Numbered from the stretch's first letter, positions 1 through 8,588 are shown. The stretch is 64,000 nt of DNA from Streptomyces sp. 1222.5 (GCF_900105245.1 NZ_FNSZ01000001.1:7686001-7750000), one strand, 5' to 3'. Numbers and translations: made by a program. The notes: generated by a model not told the origin, from the sequence alone.

Positions 1-1
1 G

Positions 2-298
2 GACCTGACCGCGCCGAGCGAGCCGTCCGAGCCGTCCGGCGTCGACAGCCACGGGCCCGTCGTCCGCATGGCTCCGGACGGCGGCCCGCTCGCCCGCCGG
101 GACCCGGACGGCCGGCACCTGTGGTGCCGCGTCCCCGACGACGTCGTCAAGCTGCGCGCCGCGGAGCCCGCCCTGGCGCTGCGCTGGCGGTACGCCGTGC
201 GCGAGGTGTTCCTCGATGCCTTCCAGGAGGGATTCCGGGCCACCGGGATGTCCCGCGACGGCTGGTACACGCTCTCGCACGAGGAGGCCGCGGCGTGA
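2..298 (+). CDS. GNAT-family acyltransferase, C-terminal part only
   Basis: This is the last 98 codons of a gene that begins before the window. The frame is open from base 2 to the TGA at 296-298. The segment after about residue 25 (LWCRVPDDVVKLR, then WRYAVREVFLDAF, GFRATGMSRDGWYTL) matches the C-terminus of the GNAT proteins encoded next to MenC/NSAR genes in actinomycetes and Bacillales. In the Geobacillus system the equivalent enzyme transfers succinyl from succinyl-CoA to D-amino acids. The stop overlaps the next gene by four bases (GTGA), so the two are probably translationally coupled. The catalytic acetyl-CoA-binding part lies outside the window, so substrate is inferred from context only. 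Confidence 0.75.
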   Translation, partial: DLTAPSEPSEPSGVDSHGPVVRMAPDGGPLARRDPDGRHLWCRVPDDVVKLRAAEPALALRWRYAVREVFLDAFQEGFRATGMSRDGWYTLSHEEAAA

Positions 299-1404
299 AG
301 CTCGAACGCGTCGACATCGTGCACGTCGCGATCCCGCTCGTGACCCCCTTCCGCACCTCCTTCGGCACGATGACCACGAAGGACACCTTCCTGCTGCACG
401 TCGTCACCGACGAGGCGGAGGGCTGGTCGGAGTTCGCCGCCGACCCGGAGCCGCTGTACTGCTCGGAGTTCGTCGCCGGAGCCGAGATCGTGCTGCGCGA
501 CTTCCTGCTCCCCCGGGCGGCCGCCCTGCCGCACCTCACCACGGTCGCACTGGCCCCGGCGCTGGCGAAGGTCAAGGGGCACGAGCTGGCGAAGGCGGCC
601 CTGGAGACGGCGGTACTCGACGCCGAGCTGCGGGGCTACGGCATGCCGCTCGCCACCTACTTGGGCGCCGTACGGGACCGAGTGCCCGCCGGAGTCTCCG
701 TCGGCATCAAGAACTCCGTTGCCGAGCTGCTGGACGACGTCGAGCGCTACCTCGCCGAGGGCTACGTCCGCATCAAGCTGAAGATCGAGCCGGGCTGGGA
801 CGTCGAGCCCGTCCGCGCGGTCCGCGAGCGCTTCGGCGGCGCGCTGCCCCTGCAGGTCGACGCGAACACGGCCTACACCCTCGCGGACGTGGAGCATTTG
901 CGGCGGCTCGACGAGTACGGGCTGCTGCTGATCGAGGAGCCGCTGGAGGAGAACAACCTGCACGCCCACGCCCAGCTGCAGAAGCGGCTGCGCACCCCGG
1001 TCTGCCTGGACGAGTCCCTGCACCACGCACGGGACACCGCCGCCGCGATCGCCATGGACGCCTGCCGGGTGGTCAACGTCAAGCCGGCCCGGGTCGGCGG
1101 CTACCTGGAGGCCCGCCGCGTCCACGACGTGGCGCAGGCGCACGGGGTGCCGGTGTGGTGCGGCGGCATGCTGGAGACGGGCATCGGCCGCGCTCCCAAC
1201 CTCGCCCTGGCCGCCCTGCCCGGATTCACCCTCCCCGGCGACACCTCCGCCTCCTCTCGCTACTTCGCCGAGGACATCACCGAGCCGTTCGTCCTCGACG
1301 GCGGCCATCTCCCGGTCCCGGACACCCCCGGCATAGGCGTGGAGCCGCTGCCCGGGGCCCTGCGCCGGTTCACCAGGGAGCGGCGGCCCCTGTACCCGGC
1401 ATGA
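295..1404 (+). CDS. menC: MenC-family enolase: N-succinylamino acid racemase / o-succinylbenzoate synthase
   Basis: A 369-residue enolase-superfamily protein starting at the GTG that overlaps the upstream stop. The N-terminal capping domain (about 1-130) precedes a TIM barrel. The general acid/base lysines are visible as K161-x-K163 (KLKIEPGWD) and K263 (VNVKPARVGG). The Mg2+ ligands are D189 (VDANTAY), E214 (IEEPLEENN) and D239 (CLDESL). The catalytic numbering K163/K263 and D189/E214/D239 equals that of the Amycolatopsis N-succinylamino acid racemase. OSBS and NSAR activities occur in the same family. Streptomyces normally make menaquinone by the futalosine route, which needs no OSBS, and the gene is coupled to a GNAT. 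I therefore favour racemisation of N-succinyl amino acids for conversion of D- to L-amino acids. Database naming as o-succinylbenzoate synthase is still likely. Confidence 0.88.
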   Translation: MKLERVDIVHVAIPLVTPFRTSFGTMTTKDTFLLHVVTDEAEGWSEFAADPEPLYCSEFVAGAEIVLRDFLLPRAAALPHLTTVALAPALAKVKGHELAKAALETAVLDAELRGYGMPLATYLGAVRDRVPAGVSVGIKNSVAELLDDVERYLAEGYVRIKLKIEPGWDVEPVRAVRERFGGALPLQVDANTAYTLADVEHLRRLDEYGLLLIEEPLEENNLHAHAQLQKRLRTPVCLDESLHHARDTAAAIAMDACRVVNVKPARVGGYLEARRVHDVAQAHGVPVWCGGMLETGIGRAPNLALAALPGFTLPGDTSASSRYFAEDITEPFVLDGGHLPVPDTPGIGVEPLPGALRRFTRERRPLYPA

Positions 1405-1505
1405 GGCGATGCCCAGGCGGCCGGTCAGATCGATCCCGTGCTCTCGCGTCTCACAGTTCCCAGGCCGTCGCCGTCTGCGCCGTGCCCGTCGCGGCCGTGA
1501 TCGCC

Positions 1506-1770
1506 GTCCTCAGTCACCTGGATGGCCATGTGGCATGGGAGTCACGCCGTCCCCCTGCCGTGACGTCCGACGAGAGCCCGATGGCACTCGCCCGGCTCGT
1601 GCGTGAGTTCCACGACCCGACGGCCGGAGACCAGGAGTGCGTGTGTCACAAGGATCCGTCGCCCCGGCACACCGCCTGTCAGTCATGCCGTGCTCCGACC
1701 AGCGGCGTTCATCGACTGGGACCTTTCTGCGCGGGGCGCGCGTATCCACGACAGCGCTCATGTCTGCCCG
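1506..1770 (+). pseudogene. aminoglycoside phosphotransferase (APH) fragment
   Basis: Two short stretches in different frames match consecutive parts of a Streptomyces APH-family protein. One frame reads LDGHVAWESRRP, ALARLVREFHDPTAG and VCHKDPSPRHT, where HKDPSPR stands in place of the usual HNDLSPxN catalytic loop. The next frame reads AAFIDWDLSARGARIHD, the metal-binding DxD region. The N-terminal lobe and the C-terminus are missing, and the catalytic Asn/Asp positions have drifted. It is an inactive relic. Confidence 0.7.
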
Positions 1771-1856
1771 CGCCCTCCATCACCGGACCTGTCGGGGCGG
1801 GCCCCGGCCGTCGCACCACCGCGGCAAGTGCACCCCGGGGCCGGGAGCCGGGCGTT

Positions 1857-2075
1857 CACGGACGTCGCCGGAAGACCTGTGGGCGTTGTTCCGGCAGGTG
1901 GTGTTGCCGGCGCCGGTTCGCCCGCAGGGTGGAGGGCACCGTCGGCGAGGGGACCGCGAGGTGCCGGCCGCCATCACCTTGGCCACCTCCGCCTGCACCT
2001 GGAGTCAACTGCCGCCGGGCTCGGCCTGTCGGGCGTGACGGCCTTCCGGCGGTTCACCGAGTGGACCGAGCCTTG
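1857..2075 (+). pseudogene. IS5-type transposase, N-terminal relic
   Basis: One frame reads EDLWALFRQVVLPAPVRPQ, then GDREVPAAITLATSACTWSQLPPG, which is the N-terminal domain (DUF4096-like) of IS5-group transposases. A shift of frame near 2030 continues it as GVTAFRRFTEWTE, the next family motif. The catalytic DDE domain is absent and no terminal inverted repeats or target duplication could be recognised. It is an insertion-sequence remnant. Confidence 0.7.
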
Positions 2076-2449
2076 CCCGTCGCGGGCAAAGTGGCCTTGT
2101 ACTGCGTGTCCAGCAGGTCGGTGTCCGCGCTCTCGGGGCCCCGTTCCATGTACTTGTGCAAGGTTCGCTTGCCGGCAACGGTGCTGCTGTCGGCCGGTTC
2201 GAAAACATAGGTGGGCACCGAGAAGGTGGTGCAGGTGGCATCGGCTGCAAAGCCCGCGTGCCCGGGGATCAGTGCCTGCGGGCAGGTGCTGGCCGGCGGC
2301 CAGCAGGCCGGTGGATCGCGAGCGCCGGGCAGAGCCCCAAGCACCGACGGCATTGCCTGAGCCCGGGGAGCGCCCAGCGCGGAGTCCTCCACCATGCTGC
2401 CGGGGAGTGCCGCACGTTTCCGTTCAGCGACCTGCACATTCGATACACG
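2076..2449. other. intergenic stretch with an unrecognised minus-strand frame
   Basis: No convincing gene. The minus strand is open from 2437 to 2054 and contains some protein-like sequence (CPQALIPGHAGFAADA, TYVFEPADSSTVAGKRT), but there is no plausible start with a ribosome site and no family I recognise. Its downstream end runs into the transposase relic. It may be the broken C-terminus of a lost gene. Confidence 0.3.
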
Positions 2450-3577
2450 CTAGTAGCGGTCCAGGCGATGGGCGTACGGCGTCGGCAGGGACGGACTGCC
2501 GCCGCCGGGAAACCAAGCTGCGCAAAGGTCGCGGTACCGGTCGGGCATCGCCACGCCCGCCGCATCCGCGTCATCGGACGACCAGTGGCCCAGAAGCAGC
2601 CGGACGAGCGCCGTGCCATCGGGAATCAGATCGCCGCGCCGCAGTGCGGCGAGCGCGGTGTCGTAACCCTGGTCCGGCCACTGTCCAGCGGCCCGGCGGC
2701 GTAGCTCGGGCTCGAGCTTGCGCACCAGCTCCGACCGGTTCAGAACGGCCGCCATCATCCCGCCGCTCGACCAGAACCTGCGCTGCTCGGTGCAGCCCAT
2801 ATGGCGTGCCACGCGACCCACCAGGCTGTCGGCCGGCTCCCGGACCGTGAACTCGCTCAAGCGCCTCTCCCAGCACAGCCGAGCGAGGGCCGCGAGCAGC
2901 AGGGCGGCCGCGGACGCGTCTTCGGCCACCAGCTCGTCCGCGACCACCGACCCCAAGGGATCACCGAAGGCCCGGCCCTGCAGCACTGCATAGCCCGTGA
3001 GGGCGCCGTGGTTGTGCAGAACCAGGGTCTGCGACCCGGGCTTCCACGTCGACGGGGGAACGAGCCGGTTCCAGCCGACGTGCCGCTCGTGCGTCCAGGG
3101 CCGCTGGGCGTGAGCGGTGTTGTACAGACGGACCATGGCCGGCAGATCCGCCGCCAAGCCGTTGCGGACGCCCGGGACGGCAGCTCCCGGATCGTCCCCG
3201 GACGCGCGTTCCACGTTGCGCACCGGAACGACCAGAGCCCCTTCTGCCACAGCGCCGACAAAACCGAACCTCTCGTACACTCCCTCGACACCGTCGGACA
3301 CGAAGGCGACGTCCACCCGCTGCGCCATGCCGGCCAATGCCTGGCGCAGGAGCCGGCTCATGTGTCCACGCCGCCGGAATTCGGGCTCGGTCTCCACGCC
3401 GCCGATGCCCTCCGCGGCGACGGCTACCCCGCCGAAGCGGACGCGGAAGGAGACCGCCTCGAGTTCGGCGACCGGTGCGCCTGCGTCGGTGCGCAACCGG
3501 CAGTAACGCGTCCGCAGACTGCGCACATCCTGGTCCGCGACTTCGGTGTAGCGGACGGCTGGCTCATGGTCCGACAC
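2450..3577 (-). CDS. Eis-like GNAT N-acetyltransferase
   Basis: A 375-residue protein with the layout of the Eis family: an N-terminal GNAT domain (acetyl-CoA loop near GGVETEPEFRRRGHMSRLL), a second GNAT-like domain, and a C-terminal SCP2-like domain ending in LDRY. The terminal carboxylate acts as a base in Eis enzymes, and a C-terminal aromatic residue is retained here. I chose the GTG at 3577 because GAGGAAC lies just upstream; an in-frame ATG 33 bases earlier has no ribosome site. Known relatives acetylate amines, including aminoglycosides. Substrate here is unknown. The gene stands alone between relics and DUF2283. Confidence 0.82.
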   Translation of the reverse strand: MSDHEPAVRYTEVADQDVRSLRTRYCRLRTDAGAPVAELEAVSFRVRFGGVAVAAEGIGGVETEPEFRRRGHMSRLLRQALAGMAQRVDVAFVSDGVEGVYERFGFVGAVAEGALVVPVRNVERASGDDPGAAVPGVRNGLAADLPAMVRLYNTAHAQRPWTHERHVGWNRLVPPSTWKPGSQTLVLHNHGALTGYAVLQGRAFGDPLGSVVADELVAEDASAAALLLAALARLCWERRLSEFTVREPADSLVGRVARHMGCTEQRRFWSSGGMMAAVLNRSELVRKLEPELRRRAAGQWPDQGYDTALAALRRGDLIPDGTALVRLLLGHWSSDDADAAGVAMPDRYRDLCAAWFPGGGSPSLPTPYAHRLDRY

Positions 3578-3649
3578 GATTGTTCCTCGGCCTTCCCGGT
3601 CGCACGGCATCGCGTGGCGCCGTGTTGTTCGGCGCGGAGCAAGCGAGAC

Positions 3650-3889
3650 CTATTCAGTGTCCAGTCGCTCCGCGGACTGAAGCAGGTACTTGGGCAGTTT
3701 TGAACTGGCCGCCAACACCTCGATGCCGATGAGGCGGCCCTGCTCGTCGAAGTCGAGGTTGATCATGCCGTCGACACTCGCTGGGTCGCAGGGATACATG
3801 TGCGCGGACTTCACGCGGGCCTGCGGTTCGCTGAGGTATATGTACGCTGCGTTCGCGGTCTTGTCGTAGGTGACTCTGACGTCTGCCAC
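3650..3889 (-). CDS. DUF2283 domain protein
   Basis: A 79-residue protein with the signature of DUF2283: VTYDKTANAAYIYL at the start and MINLDFDEQGRLIGIEVLAAS in the middle, the usual short beta-rich fold. The start is a GTG with AGGAGG nine bases upstream. Function of the family is unknown; small DUF2283 proteins are common in phages, plasmids and bacterial accessory regions. It could share a transcript with the Eis-like gene 72 bases downstream. Confidence 0.8.
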   Translation of the reverse strand: MADVRVTYDKTANAAYIYLSEPQARVKSAHMYPCDPASVDGMINLDFDEQGRLIGIEVLAASSKLPKYLLQSAERLDTE

Positions 3890-3946
3890 GGTGAGCGGCC
3901 TCCTTGCTGTCGTCGATGGTGGCGGTGTCCTGGTCCATGCCTCCGG

Positions 3947-4205
3947 TCACAGCGACCTCAGGCTGCCGTGCCAAGGTGCAAGGCAGGCCAGGACGGCTTT
4001 GACGATGTCGGTGATGCGTGCGGTGCTGCGACGGAGTTTGTGCAGCAGCCGCCAACTTTTCAGGTGGCGTCGGCCTGCTCTCCGACGCCTCGGATCCTGG
4101 CGTGGGAGGAGTTCACCGCTCGCTTCCCGGTCGGGAGGAGCGTGCTTCAGCGGCCCCGGTAAGGCACCCAGACCGTCCCCTCAGCTTCCCAAGCTCCCTG
4201 TATCG
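3947..4205 (-). pseudogene. IS5-family transposase, C-terminal relic with two frameshifts
   Basis: Three consecutive minus-strand segments in three frames rebuild the end of a Streptomyces transposase: GAWEAEGTVWVPYRGR (the usual YQGAGGTVRVPYRGR), then KRAVNSSHARIRGVGEQADAT, then HLKSWRLLHKLRRSTARITD with DIVKAVLA before the TGA at 3947-3949. The order and spacing are those of an intact protein, so at least two indels separate them. The N-terminal two thirds are gone. The relic near 1.9 kb is on the other strand and covers a different part, so they need not be one element. Confidence 0.75.
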
Positions 4206-4582
4206 ATGAAGGCGTGGGTCTACCAGCTCGAGGTGGTGCAGGTTCAGCGCCTCGGGTGTACTGGCGCAGAGCGCATGGCTCCGTGCTGTGGGAATTCGCT
4301 GGTCGAAATCGTGCCCGTACGGGATGTTGCACGCGTGATCGAGCGAGAAGCCGCCGTTCGGGCTGTCGAAGAGGTCGCACGTACTGCAGACCCGGCACAT
4401 CGTCTTCGCCCACCGGCAGATCCGACAGAGCCGAGCAAGCTTCGAAGGACCGCTCCCCATGAACGTGACGTGCATCAGGTGCGGTTCACAGGACGTGCCT
4501 GCTTCCGCAGGCAGGGGCATCCAGCCGCCCCTGCTGTGCACGTCTCGTGGGGCCCCGCGCGCAGTGGCTGGTCGGTCTGGTT
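4206..4582. other. no supported gene
   Basis: Several short frames are open on both strands, including a cysteine-rich minus-strand one (RLCRICRWAKTMCRVCSTC). None has a start, ribosome site and family match together. I see no promoter or repeat worth naming. Confidence 0.4.
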
Positions 4583-4798
4583 TCACCGTCTGTTTGTGTC
4601 GTGGTCCTGGCCGCCCTGATCGTCTTGGTTCTTCTTGGAGAGAGGGTGCAGCGTCAGGAGGTCTCTGGCTGCCTTCCCGCGTGCGCCGTTGGGTTTGATC
4701 AGCACGATCAGTACGAGCAGCGCGTACGAGCCTGCGATGGTGCAGGTAAGGATGAGAGCGGCGTTGGCGCCGCCGTGCAGAAGCTCATGAAGGGTCAT
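4583..4798 (-). CDS. small single-pass membrane protein, unknown
   Basis: A 71-residue frame from the ATG at 4798. It has a short N-terminal segment (MTLHELLHGG), one hydrophobic span (about residues 10-32, ALILTCTIAGSYALLVLIVL), and a charged, Asp/Asn/Gln-rich tail. The arrangement looks like a genuine small membrane protein, but no ribosome site stands out and I recognise no family. A longer version from 4840 would add a basic N-terminus. Confidence 0.45.
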   Translation of the reverse strand: MTLHELLHGGANAALILTCTIAGSYALLVLIVLIKPNGARGKAARDLLTLHPLSKKNQDDQGGQDHDTNRR

Positions 4799-5410
4799 CG
4801 CTAGCTTGGCGCGCAGCCCCCGGAGAGGCGCCCGGGACAAGCGTCGGGGGTTAGGGAGGGGAGCGACCGGGCGCAGGGTCGGTCGTGACCATGAGGAGAT
4901 CGAAGCGTGTACTCGTAACAGTCATTACGGTGAGTCCTTGAGCAGGGGGCGGACTGGGAGTGGGCGATAGGCACTGCCGTGTCTTCGCTCTGTCCTCCAT
5001 TACGTCCTGCTGGCGGTCACAGGTCATGTCACGGGGACTCGTACCTTGACAACCGGCTGTCTCTAATGCGTCTGCCTACTGGCTGCATGCCGTCCCACCT
5101 GCCGGGTGGGTGGCGGTGGTCCGCCCTGTAAACCTCACATTTAGCCCGGCTGGCGAGCCGCGTGCCGAGCCAGACCCTGTCTCGGGGGGCCGCCCGGGCG
5201 CGGCACGACTCGGCGTCCACGCCTACCCGTGTGACCTGGACAACGTGCCGAAGGCGGCGCCTGGTGCCGCTGGCAACGTTTCGCGTACCAATCGCGCACA
5301 TGCGCCGTACCCCGACAGGGGTGCGAGGTGGATTCCTGCGGGCCGGCCTTACCCGGAGTGCGAGGACCGCGGCCCTCATCCGGCTCGGCATCGGCGCAGC
5401 CCTCTCGCGC
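4799..5410. other. 612-base stretch without a recognisable gene
   Basis: Compositionally mixed, with AT-richer patches around 4910-5060 and 5120-5145. Open frames here read as shadows and lack starts with ribosome sites. I see no structured RNA, repeat or operator that I can defend. Confidence 0.4.
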
Positions 5411-5998
5411 TCAGACGACGGAGGGGCGCTGGGGATCGACCGGGTCGATCGCCCGCTCGTCGAAGAGGCTCTCGAGCGCCTCAAGGCCCTGTTCGCGCCG
5501 GTAGTCCTTCTCGGCCTTGGTGATCGGCAGCAGCCAGAGGATCCGCGCGTGGGCTGTGTCGTCCCATGCGCAGACTTCGTAGTCGGGGCCGTAGGGGTAG
5601 GGCAGGCTGATCAGGTAGTGGTCGCAGCGGGAGTCATCCAGCCACGGCCGGCCGATGGGGACGGTGTGTCCGACATCCAGTCGCTGGTGGTTCGGTCCGC
5701 AGTGGTAGTAGGCGTTCATGGAGACGCTCTCCAGGTTCAGCCACTCATCGCGTGGTGCTGCGAGGAAGAACTCCGTCCCGTGACCGTCCTGCTGGGTCGC
5801 AGCCCAGCAGCCGGACGTCACATAGACCCACCAGCCGCCCGGCCTGTTCGGGTGTACCCGGAACACACGAAAGTCGGGCACGCGCTCCGCGATCGGGCCT
5901 TCGGCTCCTGGGAGTTCATCGATGACCTGGCCGGGGAAATGCTGGTGCAGGTGCTCACGCAGGGCTGCTCGTGCTGCGAGGGCGGCGTCAACGGGCAT
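5411..5998 (-). CDS. suppressor of fused (SUFU) domain protein
   Basis: A 195-residue protein. Its core, FRVFRVHPNRPGGWWVYVTSG followed by a glycine-rich turn, EFFLAAPRDEW, VGHTVPIGRPWL and HYLISLPYPYG, fits the SUFU family that gives its name to the Hedgehog regulator. Bacterial members are soluble and functionally uncharacterised; many act as immunity-type or accessory proteins. The last 50 residues (LWLLPITKAEKDYRREQG, then a Glu/Asp-rich tail) are also typical. It is monocistronic as far as can be seen. Confidence 0.8.
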   Translation of the reverse strand: MPVDAALAARAALREHLHQHFPGQVIDELPGAEGPIAERVPDFRVFRVHPNRPGGWWVYVTSGCWAATQQDGHGTEFFLAAPRDEWLNLESVSMNAYYHCGPNHQRLDVGHTVPIGRPWLDDSRCDHYLISLPYPYGPDYEVCAWDDTAHARILWLLPITKAEKDYRREQGLEALESLFDERAIDPVDPQRPSVV

Positions 5999-6453
5999 GA
6001 CCCGATCATGACAGCACCACGAACTATCGAGCAGGCCGGGCGCATGGTGGTTCCTGCTGCGAGTTCGGTGTGCCGGCTCACGCTACGCACCCCCAGCGAC
6101 AAAGCAGCCCCGCTGCGCACCGCCTGTGAGGTCGCGGGCCCGGGCAGCACGTGTGTTGCTGCTGGTCAGTGGTGGCTGGAGGGGGTGGGGCGAGATGGCT
6201 GTGGGGTGTCGCTGTTGCAGGGGTGTTGTTGCATGAAGGGCGACGCTGTCTCAGTCGTAGGCGCGCGGGTGTGGGACGGTGGAGGGACAACGAGACCGGC
6301 CGACCGCCCCTTCGGGAGATGTCGGCCTTGTGGGGAGCGGGGCGTTGCCCCCATCACGGGCACCCGGCCCCCCGCCATCGTCGTTCACCCCTCTTGCTCG
6401 GGAGGGTGTTTCGCCTTTGGGCTCATCAACCCCCGGAAAGGGGCGCGCCCAGC
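5999..6453. other. long upstream region of the STAS gene with inverted repeats
   Basis: No gene. The sequence holds a stem with arms GGCCGAC (6298-6304) and GTCGGCC (6321-6327), followed by a G-run/C-run pair around 6338-6352. It could form a structured leader or a terminator. G-rich runs lie around 6170-6230. Confidence 0.35.
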
Positions 6454-6798
6454 ATGAACATCACCACCACCATCGACGGCACCACTGCCTGTATCACTCC
6501 GCGCGGGGACATCGACTTTGACACCCTGCCCCCGCTGCGCACGGCGGCCGACACGCTCCCGGCACACGTGAGCGACCTGCTGTGGGACCTGAGCCACACG
6601 CCCTTCATGGACCTCGCAGGCCTTCACCTGCTGTTCACCCCGACCCTGGCAGCGCCTTACGGCCGCGGCCGCCGCACGAGCGTCACGGGCCTGCGCTCAC
6701 AGCCCCTGCGCCTGCTGCTCCTGGCCGCCGACACGAACCCCGTCACCTTCGACCTCGCCCGTCTCCTGCCCGACACGCCTCCCACCGACGTCGGGTAG
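6454..6798 (+). CDS. STAS-domain protein (anti-sigma factor antagonist-like)
   Basis: A 114-residue STAS protein of the SpoIIAA/BldG type. The N-terminal beta strands carry ITPRGDIDFDTLPPLR. The segment LWDLSHTPFMDLAGLHLLF holds the position where the phosphorylatable Ser/Thr normally follows Asp (D-S/T-S-G). Here the order is MDLAGL, so the usual phosphoacceptor is replaced by Leu-Ala. It may therefore be constitutively in one state, or not act in partner switching. The ATG is preceded by GGAAAGGGG. No anti-sigma kinase gene is adjacent. A second, broken STAS gene lies at 10.2 kb. Confidence 0.75.
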   Translation: MNITTTIDGTTACITPRGDIDFDTLPPLRTAADTLPAHVSDLLWDLSHTPFMDLAGLHLLFTPTLAAPYGRGRRTSVTGLRSQPLRLLLLAADTNPVTFDLARLLPDTPPTDVG

Positions 6799-7180
6799 CC
6801 GGCCCCGAGCCCCGTTGATGCCGACCGGACGCCCGCCCGGCGGTCATGCGCGAAGCTTCGTGCCTCTTGCGAACGCAGCGAGGCTGACGTGTTGACCACC
6901 TCAGCGACATCTGACCGCAGGCCTGGAACTCCAGTTGAGAAGCTGGCTGCGTCAGCGAAAACACCGGAGGTGGACTACCAGCCGGACCTCCGGTCGTCGG
7001 CTGCGGGGTAGCTCCGGCGTGTCGTACCGCGCCCGGTCCGGCTGGTTCGGGATGACCGTCACAGACAGCGGCACCACCCCGTACATGTGGGTCAACGACG
7101 CCGACCGCGGACCTCGTTGGCCGATCACCTGAAGAAATGTGCCCGCTGCCATTCTGTTCGTCGTGTAGGCGGAGCTTGTC
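6799..7180. other. no supported gene; possible coding relic
   Basis: A plus-strand frame ending at 7132 contains SYRARSGWFGMTVTDSG and TTPYMWVNDADRG, which reads like real protein, but there is no complete gene around it. It is probably a fragment. Nothing else was seen. Confidence 0.35.
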
Positions 7181-7225
7181 GGCGGCCTCTGGCCCTCATC
7201 CCTAGGGAGAGGGCCAGAGGCCGCC
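7181..7225. terminator. long perfect hairpin, likely bidirectional terminator
   Basis: Perfect 17-base arms (7181-7197 and 7209-7225) enclose an 11-base loop that is itself near-palindromic (TCCCTAGGGA). It lies about 130 bases beyond the stop of the minus-strand membrane-protein gene and 380 bases beyond the STAS gene, with no gene between. There is no U-tract, as is usual in Streptomyces. Confidence 0.6.
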
Positions 7226-7353
7226 CTGGCATGGCAGGGCGATCACCGGTTGAGGAGGCCGCGGGCTGCTGACGAAGGCGAATCGCCGACGGCGCCCGGT
7301 GCGCGCATGCCGTATCGGGAAACGATCATGTCCGGCGCCGGTCACGGCCTCGT

Positions 7354-7707
7354 TCAGTGGTTCCAGCGGTGTTGCTCGGCTTCTCGGCGCCGGATCACGT
7401 ACAGGTCGGCCATGGCCACGGCGGTGGATGCCGCGCAGAGCGCGGCCAGGGCGACGAACAGCGTCCGGTCGGGCTGGGAGGCCGGCTCTGCCTGCCAGGC
7501 GAGGACGGCGAATCCGGCGGCGCCCAGCACGAACAGCACCGCGAAGAGGCGAGACAGGAGGCGTCGGGCGGCCAGGTCGCTCTGCGCCCAGCGCGGTTCG
7601 CTGCCGGTGTGACGCCACCGGCGTGCCGCGGCCCGCGCCCGCCGGTCGGCCGCTCGCGCGTGCCAGCGCTGTGTCAGGTGATGGTGCGGGTGGTGCGGAT
7701 AGGCCAT
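7354..7707 (-). CDS. small two-span membrane protein, unknown
   Basis: A 117-residue protein. A His-rich start (MAYPHHPHHHLTQRWHARAA) and a basic stretch precede two predicted membrane spans, FAVLFVLGAAGFAVLAW and TLFVALAALCAASTAVAMA. The C-terminus is short and charged (VIRRREAEQHRW). No family is recognised. It lies 69 bases downstream of the broken GAF gene on the same strand and may have been in its operon. Confidence 0.6.
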   Translation of the reverse strand: MAYPHHPHHHLTQRWHARAADRRARAAARRWRHTGSEPRWAQSDLAARRLLSRLFAVLFVLGAAGFAVLAWQAEPASQPDRTLFVALAALCAASTAVAMADLYVIRRREAEQHRWNH

Positions 7708-7776
7708 GGCCTGGTCCTTTCCGGTGTCTCACCTGGCGGTGTCGTGGGTGCGCCTGGCGCCGGTTGGCCGGTGCCG

Positions 7777-8588
7777 TCATTCCTCGGCCGCCGGGCCCGG
7801 TTCGTCGGGCTGTGTGCGCCCGGGAGGCTCGATCGAGGCGAGTGCCTGGTCGGGGCTGGCGCCGCTCAGCAGGTCGGCGGTGATCTCGGCAGTGGCGCGC
7901 TGCCATGCCTGTTCGCGCTGCGTCTGCTGGAACAGCCGGGCGTTGTCGATGGCCAGCCCAGCAGCACAGCCCAGGGCCAGAGCGAGCTCCTCGTCCTCGT
8001 CGCTGAACGGTGCCGGCCTGGCCTGCAGGCCCATCTTGTCGCCCAGGCACAGGGCGCCGACAGTCTGCCCGCGGGTACGGATCGGCACGCCGAGGGAGGT
8101 ACGCAGCGGTCCGGGCCCAGGTGCCCACCCGATAGGGACTGGGTGGGCAGTGAGGTCGTCGATCCGCAAAGGCTGATGGGCGTCGGCGATCTGCTGCACA
8201 ATGCCTTCCTCTCCCAGGCGGCAGTCCTCGACGGCTCCGGAGCCCGCACCGTGGGCGCCTGCCTGGAAGAACCGAGTGAGATCACCGGCGGAATCGAAGA
8301 CGGCGAGCGCGGCGTAGCGGGCTTGCAACAGGTCCGCAGGCCGTGGTCAGCAGGAGGTCCTGGACCGACGGCAGGAGAGGTGGTGTCGGCGCTGACGGCG
8401 AGCACGGCGCGCAGCAGTTCGCGAAGCCGGCCCTGCGTTCGGAGGACCTCGCCCGCGCGGTCGACCAGAACCTGGACTGCACGGTCCAGTTCTAGGCGCG
8501 ACAGATCCGAAAAACGCAGCAGGTCGGATATGCCGTCGGCTGGGCCGGATCCCGATCCGGCCGGACCTGAGGCCGGGGACCGTGCCAT
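7777..8588 (-). pseudogene. GAF-domain signalling protein broken by two frameshifts
   Basis: The start is clear (GGAGG five bases before the ATG at 8588). Frame one reads DLLRFSDLSRLELDRAVQVL then LRELLRAVLAVSADTT. The homologous continuation LPSVQDLLLTTACG sits in a second frame, and LLQARYAALAVFDSAG plus the rest of the GAF domain (SLGVPIRTRGQTVGALCLGD, FSDEDEELALALG) in a third. Removing one base near 8373 and one near 8337 restores a single protein of about 270 residues. All three pieces are otherwise free of stops, so the damage is recent or reflects sequencing error. Intact relatives are cytoplasmic sensors, often with a C-terminal kinase or phosphatase module, which is absent here. Confidence 0.75.

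Noticed and set aside
1857..4205. One composite IS element bounded by the two transposase relics
   Set aside because: The relics lie on opposite strands, cover different protein parts, and flank two intact genes; no inverted repeats or target duplication were found.
4206..4586. Cysteine-rich minus-strand frame (RLCRICRWAKTMCRVCSTC), possible zinc protein
   Set aside because: No ribosome site, no family, and its downstream end merges with a transposase relic; composition alone is not enough.
5030..5160. Possible structured RNA or promoter near TTGACA at 5046
   Set aside because: No -10 at a suitable distance and no stable fold that I could draw with confidence.
7202..8128. 308-codon minus-strand frame across the small membrane-protein gene
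   Set aside because: Arg/Pro-rich shadow antisense to nothing functional and lacking any domain; the 117-residue frame fits better.
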